Of a stretch of DNA of 17,307 nt, positions 7,488 to 13,563 are shown in pieces. The first letter of the stretch is position 1. Each line of letters opens with the position of its first letter. This stretch comes from 40CM-2-70-7 sp035279865 (GTDB lineage Bacteria > Gemmatimonadota > Gemmatimonadetes > Gemmatimonadales > GWC2-71-9), in assembly GCA_035279865.1 (NCBI GenBank), contig DATEGY010000025.1, forward strand, positions 1-17,307, given 5' to 3'. The notes below the pieces were generated by a model, which ran no database searches, had not been told where the DNA came from, and saw only the letters and a list, made by a program, of their open reading frames with translations. Both the position numbers and the translations under genes were made by a program.

Positions 7488-8269
7488 TCGCCTGGTTCCA
7501 GGATCTGTACCGGCGCCGCGACCTGTTCTACATGATCACCTGGCGCGAGATCGTCATCCGGTACAAGCAGTCCGTCATGGGATTTCTCTGGGCCATCCTC
7601 ATGCCGCTCCTCATCGTCGGAGCCGGCATCGTGGTGCGGGCCGCCTTCGCGTACGTGGCGGGCACCAAACTGGTGATGTCCGACCTCGCCGACGTGTCGG
7701 TCCGCGCCGTGCCCTGGGCCTTTTTCGTGGCCGCCACCCGATTCGCGACGAATTCCCTGATCGGCAACGTGTCCCTGGTTCAGAAGATCTACATGCCCAG
7801 GGAAATTTTCCCCCTGGCGGCGGTGGCCGCGAACTTCGTGGACTTCCTGGTCGCGAGCGTCGCCCTGACCATTTTTCTCGTCGTCGTCGGCACCGGGTTC
7901 AGTGTCCAGCTCCTCTGGGTCCCCCTCCTCGTGCTCATTCTCGTCGTCTTCACCATCGCCCTCGGGACCCTGCTTTCGGCCGCGAGCCTCTTTTTCCGCG
8001 ACGTCAAATACCTGGTCGAAGTCTTCCTGACCTTCGCGATTTTCATCACCCCGGTGTTCTTCAGTGTGAACACGTTCGCACGCTTCCGGACGGTGCTCCT
8101 CCTCAATCCGGTGTCTCCGCTGCTCGAAGGGCTGGCCCAGGCGATCGCCCACAACAAAGCCCCGCTTCTGCCGTGGGTGGGGTACAGCGCCGGGGTCTCC
8201 CTCGTGCTGCTGGTGATCGCCCTGCTGGTCTTCAAACATCTCGAACCGTTCTTCGCGGAGAGCATCTGA
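7484..8269 (+). CDS. wzm: ABC-2 type polysaccharide export permease (Wzm)
   Basis: A 261-residue inner-membrane permease, the usual size for Wzm/KpsM-type ABC-2 transporters that move O-antigen or related polysaccharide to the periplasm. The start LYRRRDLFYMITWREIVIRY followed by KQSVMGFLWAILMPL is the family hallmark: an amphipathic interface helix and the first membrane segment. Further hydrophobic stretches follow at roughly residues 50-65, 105-130, 140-165, 180-200 and 225-250, about six segments in all. KIYMPREIFPL and LFFRDVKYL are conserved cytoplasmic loop blocks. The ATG at 7484 overlaps the deacetylase stop (ATGA) and the next gene, the ATPase, begins 2 bases after its stop, as expected for subunits made together. 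Confidence 0.95.
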   Translation: MIAWFQDLYRRRDLFYMITWREIVIRYKQSVMGFLWAILMPLLIVGAGIVVRAAFAYVAGTKLVMSDLADVSVRAVPWAFFVAATRFATNSLIGNVSLVQKIYMPREIFPLAAVAANFVDFLVASVALTIFLVVVGTGFSVQLLWVPLLVLILVVFTIALGTLLSAASLFFRDVKYLVEVFLTFAIFITPVFFSVNTFARFRTVLLLNPVSPLLEGLAQAIAHNKAPLLPWVGYSAGVSLVLLVIALLVFKHLEPFFAESI

Positions 8270-8271
8270 CC

Positions 8272-9462
8272 ATGACGGCGGGCGCGGACCAGGTCACCCT
8301 GGCGATGCAGGGCGTGTCCAAGCGCTTCAAGAAGGGCGAGCTCCACGACTCCCTCCGCGATCTGGTCCCCGCCCTGGCGCGGCGCGTGATGGGCCGGGCC
8401 CCCCGTACCGACGCGCGGGAGTTCTGGGCCCTGCGCGACGTGTCGTTCGAGATTCCCCGCGGCCAGGCGGTGGGCATCGTGGGGGACAACGGGGCCGGCA
8501 AGAGCACCATCCTGAAGATCCTCTCCGGCATCATGAAGCCGACCCTCGGCGAGATGCGGGTCAACGGCCGCCTCTCGGCCCTGATCGAGGTCGGCGCCGG
8601 CTTCCATCCGGACCTCACCGGCCGCGAGAACGTCTATCTGAACGGCGCCATCCTGGGCATGACGCGGGTGGAGGTCCGGCGCAAGTTCGACGAGATCGTG
8701 GAATTTTCCGGCCTCGCGGACTTCATCGACACACCGGTCAAGCGCTATTCCTCGGGCATGTTCGCCCGTCTCGGGTTCTCCGTGGCCGCCCACGTCGATC
8801 CCGACGTGCTCATCGTCGATGAAGTGCTGTCGGTCGGTGACTACCTCTTCCAGCGCAAGTGCATGGAGCGCATGTCCGCCGTGCTCCAGGGGGGTGCCAC
8901 CGTCATTTTCGTCTCGCACAACCTTCGGGCGGTCACCGATCTCTGCTCCCGGGCGCTCCTGCTCTCCCACGGCCGCGTGCTGGCCGACGGACCGGCGCCG
9001 GCCGTGCTGCAGCAGTACCTGCGGGCGGGGGTCGACGCCGAAGGCAACGGTGACCGCCCGGCCTATCTCTCCCGGTTTGCCCTGCACAACCAGGACGGCG
9101 AAGGCGTGCGGTTCCGCTCCGGAGAAAAGGTGCGGGTGGACATCGAGGTCACGGCGCGCCGCCGCCTGGAACGCGCGTCCATCGTGCTGATGGTACAGGA
9201 TGACGGCCAGTACCCGCTGTTTTCTACCTCCACGGAGCGGCTGGGGGCCCCCGCCTTCACGCTGGAGAGCGGCGAGCGGGCGTCCTACGCGTTCGATCTG
9301 GACCTTCACCTCGCGCCCGGCACCTATCGCCTGAGCGCAGCCTTGTACCGGTACGACATTCAGCATGAGTACGGCACCTACCAGGGTGAGACGTTCTTCG
9401 TCCATTCCGACGTCGATGTCCGGGGTGTCGTCAATCTCTACCCGCGCCTGTCCCGGCCCTGA
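8272..9462 (+). CDS. wzt: ABC transporter ATPase with C-terminal glycan-binding domain (Wzt)
   Basis: A 396-residue ATPase partner of the Wzm permease. Walker A is GDNGAGKST (71-79, K77), the family-typical signature is YSSGM (159-163) in place of LSGGQ, Walker B is VLIVDE (D183, E184), and the switch His lies in IFVSHN. After about residue 260 a beta-rich extension of some 135 residues resembles Wzt_C, the domain that in E. coli O9a recognises the chemically capped non-reducing end of the finished chain and licenses export. The exported glycan may therefore carry a terminal modification made by this operon. The start is ATG at 8272, 2 bases after the permease stop, with GGAG 11 bases upstream. 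The frame extending back to 8173 overlaps the permease and is rejected. Confidence 0.95.
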   Translation: MTAGADQVTLAMQGVSKRFKKGELHDSLRDLVPALARRVMGRAPRTDAREFWALRDVSFEIPRGQAVGIVGDNGAGKSTILKILSGIMKPTLGEMRVNGRLSALIEVGAGFHPDLTGRENVYLNGAILGMTRVEVRRKFDEIVEFSGLADFIDTPVKRYSSGMFARLGFSVAAHVDPDVLIVDEVLSVGDYLFQRKCMERMSAVLQGGATVIFVSHNLRAVTDLCSRALLLSHGRVLADGPAPAVLQQYLRAGVDAEGNGDRPAYLSRFALHNQDGEGVRFRSGEKVRVDIEVTARRRLERASIVLMVQDDGQYPLFSTSTERLGAPAFTLESGERASYAFDLDLHLAPGTYRLSAALYRYDIQHEYGTYQGETFFVHSDVDVRGVVNLYPRLSRP

Positions 9463-9468
9463 ACCGCC

Positions 9469-10464
9469 ATGCTCGACCATCTGGCGCGTGCGCTCCAGCA
9501 TGTTTCGTCCGGCTACGAGAACTACGTGCGTTTCGCCGCCATGCGAACGCTGTTGGCGCCCGCCGCACGCCATTCCCTGGGCATCGGCACCCGGTGCGCC
9601 GACCAGATCGCGCGGCTCCTGGCCGCCACCACCTACGAGGGGGCGGTGGTGCGGAACCAGATGGAGGCCGCCTATGGCGCCTCGCGGGCCCCCGCGCTCA
9701 CCCGCGGCTGGTTCGCGCGACCCCTCCGGGACTTCGTCTTCCTGCGCCGCGTGCTGACGGGCCGGCAGGCGCTGCGGCCCGACCTCGTGGAGCACACCGG
9801 CTCCTCCGCCGCCCGCCAGCACGCGCTGGGGACCGGGCCGGTGATTCTCGCCACCGGGCATTTCGCGCGGCAGGCCGTCATCACCCTCTTGTCCCCCGCC
9901 GTCACACCGGGACTGCTGGGCCAGGTGACCCTCCACCCGCCCGGACGCTCGCTCCGTCCGTATCCCCTGCGCATGGGACTGCAGTTCGGGACGTTCCTGC
10001 GGACGCAGGCCGCCGTCCGCGGCAGTGCGGGGACATTCATCTACGCCGTGACCGGGGGTCAGACCGGGCTCGACCTCTTCCGGCATCTCGTGAAACTCAG
10101 AGGCAAGGTGAGCGTCGCCCTGGACGCGCCATGGTCCCGCGACCGGGAGGGCTCCCACCACCGGGCCTTCGCGGGTCAGTCGCGGGCCGTCTTCTCCCTC
10201 GGCCCCGTCCGCCTCTCACGCGTCACGCAGACGCCCATCGTCCTCGCGATCCCGTATCTCGGGGATGGCGGCCGGACGGTGATCGAATGGCACGGGCCCT
10301 TCGCGCCCCCGCCCTCCGAGACCTGGGAGGCGGAGGCGCCGCTCTGTGACATCCTGCTCGACCGGATCGAGACCGCCATCGGCGAGCGCCCGACGCAGTA
10401 CGTGATGAAGGTCGGTGGGCAGCGGCGCTGGGATGACGCGGCACGACAGTGGCGGCCGCTGTGA
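9469..10464 (+). CDS. LpxL/HtrB-like lysophospholipid acyltransferase-fold protein with altered HX4(D/E) motif
   Basis: A 331-residue protein whose second half follows the LpxL acyltransferase plan. GPVILATGHFARQA (H131) stands for the catalytic segment, VSVALDAPWSRDREGS for the LpxL stretch around APDQDYGRKG, and FAGQSRAVFSLGPVRLS for the acyl-pocket region; ERPTQYVMK sits where LpxL has APEQYLW. LpxL-type enzymes move acyl chains from ACP to a sugar lipid. Here the acidic residue of HX4(D/E) is replaced by A136, so the catalytic dyad is incomplete and the chemistry may differ or be lost. There is no clear signal peptide; the family usually acts at the cytoplasmic face of the inner membrane. 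It starts 6 bases after Wzt and overlaps the ligase gene as GTGA. The adjacent ligase and ACP suggest the acyl donor. Fold call fairly sure, activity not. Confidence 0.75.
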   Translation: MLDHLARALQHVSSGYENYVRFAAMRTLLAPAARHSLGIGTRCADQIARLLAATTYEGAVVRNQMEAAYGASRAPALTRGWFARPLRDFVFLRRVLTGRQALRPDLVEHTGSSAARQHALGTGPVILATGHFARQAVITLLSPAVTPGLLGQVTLHPPGRSLRPYPLRMGLQFGTFLRTQAAVRGSAGTFIYAVTGGQTGLDLFRHLVKLRGKVSVALDAPWSRDREGSHHRAFAGQSRAVFSLGPVRLSRVTQTPIVLAIPYLGDGGRTVIEWHGPFAPPPSETWEAEAPLCDILLDRIETAIGERPTQYVMKVGGQRRWDDAARQWRPL

Positions 10465-11924
10465 GCCGGCACACCCTGCGGTTCCTGTGGGACGCGTTCG
10501 CGCGGCATCCGGACGATGCTCCGGCGGTGATGACGCCGGACGGCAGGCTGACCGCGGGCGACATCCGCCGGCACGCCACGGCGGTGGCCCGTCAGCTCGA
10601 GCAGGGGGGCATCCCGGAAGGGTCCGTCGTCGCCCTGGCCGTCCCGAACGGCCTCGAGTTCCTCCCCGCGCTCCTCGCGCTCGCACTGCGGTCCTGCGTG
10701 GTCGCCCTCACGTCGCCCAGGCTGGGCCTGCAGGGCTTCACCGACATTCTCAAGCACGTCGCCCCCGTGGCACTGCTGTCCACGCTGGACTTCGCGACGG
10801 TCGGCCGCCCCGGCTCCGCCATCGACTCCCGGCAGATCGGGGAGCACACGGTCAGCCGGCCGATTCAGCTCCGCCGTCTTTCCGATGGGCGGCCCGCCAC
10901 CACGCTCCCGCCGGACACGGCGGCGATCAAGTTCTCCTCGGGATCCACGGGCATCGCCAAGGGGATCTGCCTCACCGCCTCGAATCTCGAGATCGAGACC
11001 GAGACGGTGGTGCACGGGCTGGGCGTCACCGGCGCCACCCGGCTGATTGCGCCCGTCCCGCTCTTTCATTCTTATGGCTTCGACCTGGGCGTCCTGGCGT
11101 CCCTCGCTACGGGGGCTCCCCTGTACGTCACCGACGGCTTCGTCCCGCGACGGGCCCTCGAACGGCTCATCGAGACCACGCCCGCCGTCTTCCTCGGCGT
11201 GCCCGTGATGTACCGTCTCCTGCTCGAAGGGCACCCGCAGCGCCTGCCGTCCCATCGTCTGGTGTCCTGCACCGCGCCACTCGATGCAGCCACGATCAGC
11301 CGTTTCGCCCAGGCGTTCGGAGTGCCCGTGTGCCAGCACTACGGGGCGTCCGAGGCCGGCGCGGTTACGCTCCACGAGCCGGAGGACGCGCTCGCCCACC
11401 CGGACGCCGTCGGGCGCCCCATGCGCAACGTGACCGTCCGCATCACCGGCCCTGACGGGCGCGAGGTCCCGGCGGGAGAGCCAGGGGAAGTCGTCGTGGC
11501 GAGCGGCGCGGTGGCGGCGGGTTACGTGATGGGTGCGCCCCGCCGGTCTCCCTTTTCGGGGGGCGCCTACGCCATGGGTGACGTCGGGGTCATGGATGCT
11601 TCGGGCTTGCTCACGATTCAGGGGCGTCTGGACGACCTGATCAACGTCGGCGGCTTCAAGGTGGCTCCGGCAGAAGTGAGCCGGGCCCTTGATACGCATC
11701 CCGCCGTCCGCGAGTCGGCCGTCACGGGACATCGCGACGGGCGCGGTGAGATGACCGTCTACGCGATGGTGGCCGCCCGCGCCCCCGTGACGGAGGCGGA
11801 GCTGATCCGGCACTGCCAGGAACGTCTGGCTGAGTACAAAGTCCCTCGCCGGATCGACGTGCTGGCGGAGCTGCCGCGCGGTCCATCGGGGAAGGTCCGG
11901 CTCGATCGGGAACGGACGGCATGA
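10461..11924 (+). CDS. Adenylate-forming acyl-CoA/acyl-ACP ligase (ANL superfamily)
   Basis: A 487-residue AMP-forming ligase that activates a carboxylic acid as acyl-AMP and passes it to a thiol. The phosphate loop is SSGSTGIAKG (159-168), followed by YGASEAG (294-300), GDVG, and the hinge block GRLDDLINVGGFK; the catalytic Lys is K478 in PSGKVRLDR. Both N- and C-terminal domains are present, and length is slightly short but complete. The start is taken as GTG at 10461, which makes a GTGA overlap with the acyltransferase gene. A GTG at 10449 would add only four residues. The stop overlaps the ACP start as ATGA, so the thiol acceptor is probably that ACP, making this an acyl-ACP synthetase; CoA is the alternative. 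The acid (fatty, hydroxy or aromatic) is not readable from sequence. Confidence 0.9.
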   Translation: MSRHTLRFLWDAFARHPDDAPAVMTPDGRLTAGDIRRHATAVARQLEQGGIPEGSVVALAVPNGLEFLPALLALALRSCVVALTSPRLGLQGFTDILKHVAPVALLSTLDFATVGRPGSAIDSRQIGEHTVSRPIQLRRLSDGRPATTLPPDTAAIKFSSGSTGIAKGICLTASNLEIETETVVHGLGVTGATRLIAPVPLFHSYGFDLGVLASLATGAPLYVTDGFVPRRALERLIETTPAVFLGVPVMYRLLLEGHPQRLPSHRLVSCTAPLDAATISRFAQAFGVPVCQHYGASEAGAVTLHEPEDALAHPDAVGRPMRNVTVRITGPDGREVPAGEPGEVVVASGAVAAGYVMGAPRRSPFSGGAYAMGDVGVMDASGLLTIQGRLDDLINVGGFKVAPAEVSRALDTHPAVRESAVTGHRDGRGEMTVYAMVAARAPVTEAELIRHCQERLAEYKVPRRIDVLAELPRGPSGKVRLDRERTA

Positions 11925-12172
11925 TGGACGGCGGCGACATCCCGACTCGCGTGACCGAGCTCCTTCGCTCCCGGATCCTCCACGGCTCGTCCCGGGTGCT
12001 CGATCTCGACCGGCCGCTCTCCGACCAGGGAATCGACTCGCTCGGCATCGTCGAATTCATGGCGACCGTGGAATCGAGCTTTGACGTCGAGCTCCCGGAG
12101 GCCTTCTGGAACCGGTCCGGTCTCCGGCTGAGCGACGTGATCGCGCACCTGCAGGCCGGGAATCCCCGGTGA
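11921..12172 (+). CDS. Free-standing acyl carrier protein (phosphopantetheine-binding)
   Basis: An 83-residue four-helix carrier protein. The attachment site for 4'-phosphopantetheine is S40 in DQGIDSLGIVEFM, the classic D-S-L motif at the start of helix 2. FDVELPEAFW is the usual loop before helix 3. It is coupled by ATGA to the ligase upstream and by GTGA to the lipoprotein gene downstream. A second ATG at 11924 would shorten it by one residue. It differs from a housekeeping AcpP in lacking the strongly acidic helix 2 (only one Glu follows the DSL), and it sits away from fatty-acid synthesis genes. It is therefore most likely a dedicated carrier that takes an acyl group from the ligase and hands it to the adjacent acyltransferase-like protein. 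That hand-off is inference from order. Confidence 0.93.
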   Translation: MMDGGDIPTRVTELLRSRILHGSSRVLDLDRPLSDQGIDSLGIVEFMATVESSFDVELPEAFWNRSGLRLSDVIAHLQAGNPR

Positions 12173-13563
12173 AGCAGGCCCTGTGGGGCGTGGTGGCGGC
12201 TGCCGCGCTCGCGTCCTGCGCGGCACCGGGGCGTCCGCTGGAGGCCCGGCGGCCCCCCCGTGCCGCCGGGCCCCTTCGGGTGCTCAGGACGAATCCGCGC
12301 TACTTCACCGCCGATGGACGGACCGCGGTATACCTCACGGGCTCCCACACCTGGTTCGATTTCCAGGACGGCGACTCGGCGTCCCCTCCCCGTCCCACGG
12401 ACTACCATGCGTTTCTCACTTTTCTCACCTCGCACAATCTCGATTTCTTCCGGTTGTGGACCTGGGAACAGGGATCGGGCGTGCCCTGGCGCCGGGGACC
12501 GTACGCGATCGCTCCCCTGCCCTACTCCCGGGCCGGCAACCTCTACGATCTGACGACGTTCGACACGGCGTATTTCTCCCGGCTCCGCCGCGAGGTCACC
12601 GCCGCTCGGGACCGCGGGATCTACGTGTCGGTGATGTTGTTCAACGGATTCTCGGTGGACCGGAAGCATGGCGCCGGCGACCCGTGGGCCGGGCACCCCT
12701 TCCACCGCGGCAACAACACCACCGGCGTGGACGGTGACCCCGGCGGACGGGGCGATGGCCGGGCCACCCAATCCCTGACCCTCCCTGCGGTGATGCGTCT
12801 GCGGGTCGCGTATGTCAGACGGGTGATCGATGCGGTAGGAGATCTCGAGAACGTCCTGTACGAGATCGTGAACGAAGGGGACACGGCTTCCGCCGCGTGG
12901 CAGGCGGCGATGCTCGCCGAGGTGCGCCGCACCGAGGCGAACCGCCACTTCGGCCCGCACCCCGTCGGAGTCACCGTGGACTACCCCGGGGGGTCCAACG
13001 CGACCCTGATGGACGGAGCCGCGGACTGGATTTCCCCGAACGGCGACGTCCAGCACCCGCCCACTGCCGACGGCCGCAAGGTGATCCTCTGGGATACGGA
13101 CCATCTGTGCGGTACGTGCGCGCCGCCAGGATGGGCCTGGAAGGCCTTCCTCTCCGGTCTCAACCCTATCTTTATGGACCCCTATGACCAGCGGGACGTG
13201 CCGGGATACGACCCCGCCGATCCAGCCTGGGAGCGCTCCCGGCGGGAGATGGGACAGACGTTGACCTATGCCCAGCGCCTGGACCTGGCCTCCACCACTC
13301 CGCAGGGGAGACGGGCGAGTACCGGTTACTGCCTGGCGGATACCACCGCGACGGGCGCGGCATACCTCGTGTACGTACCGGGCGGGACCCGTCTCCAGCT
13401 GGCCGTGGCGCAGGCCCCCGCTCACCTGACCGCTGAGTGGCTGGATCCGGAGACGGAACGCGTGGTCGCGGGTGACCCGGTCGCGGCCGGCGGGGTCCGC
13501 ACACTGGACTCCCCCATCAGCGGGGACGCCGTGCTCTTTCTTCACCTGAAAGGTCGGGAATGA
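12169..13563 (+). CDS. Lipoprotein with glycosidase-like (beta/alpha)8 barrel and C-terminal beta domain, paralogue 1
   Basis: A 464-residue exported lipoprotein. A short hydrophobic signal ends in lipobox LASC (C17); the following Ala gives no inner-membrane retention signal, so outer-membrane placement is likely. VYLTGSHTWFDFQD, DFFRLWTWEQ and RGIYVSVMLFNGFS resemble strands 1 to 3 of clan GH-A-type glycosidases of the DUF4038/apiosidase-like kind. YEIVNEGD (E236) is the expected acid/base position, and WDTDH (309-312) sits where a nucleophile strand would be. From about residue 385 (STGYCLADT onward) a small beta domain like the putative collagen-binding domain of such enzymes follows. Substrate unknown; glycan cleavage or binding in the periplasm is inferred. 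The GTG start at 12169 overlaps the ACP stop. A close relative lies at 15629-17053. Confidence 0.8.
   Translation: MKQALWGVVAAAALASCAAPGRPLEARRPPRAAGPLRVLRTNPRYFTADGRTAVYLTGSHTWFDFQDGDSASPPRPTDYHAFLTFLTSHNLDFFRLWTWEQGSGVPWRRGPYAIAPLPYSRAGNLYDLTTFDTAYFSRLRREVTAARDRGIYVSVMLFNGFSVDRKHGAGDPWAGHPFHRGNNTTGVDGDPGGRGDGRATQSLTLPAVMRLRVAYVRRVIDAVGDLENVLYEIVNEGDTASAAWQAAMLAEVRRTEANRHFGPHPVGVTVDYPGGSNATLMDGAADWISPNGDVQHPPTADGRKVILWDTDHLCGTCAPPGWAWKAFLSGLNPIFMDPYDQRDVPGYDPADPAWERSRREMGQTLTYAQRLDLASTTPQGRRASTGYCLADTTATGAAYLVYVPGGTRLQLAVAQAPAHLTAEWLDPETERVVAGDPVAAGGVRTLDSPISGDAVLFLHLKGRE

Noticed and set aside
7789..10161. A 790-codon open frame on the minus strand across the Wzm, Wzt and acyltransferase genes.
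   Set aside because: It has no recognisable domain, is low-complexity and Arg/Gly/His-rich, and mirrors three clear plus-strand genes. Long antisense frames are expected in GC-rich coding DNA.
10449..10460. An earlier GTG start for the acyl ligase.
   Set aside because: It adds four residues without a ribosome-binding site; the GTGA overlap at 10461 fits the pattern of the operon. The difference cannot be settled from sequence alone.
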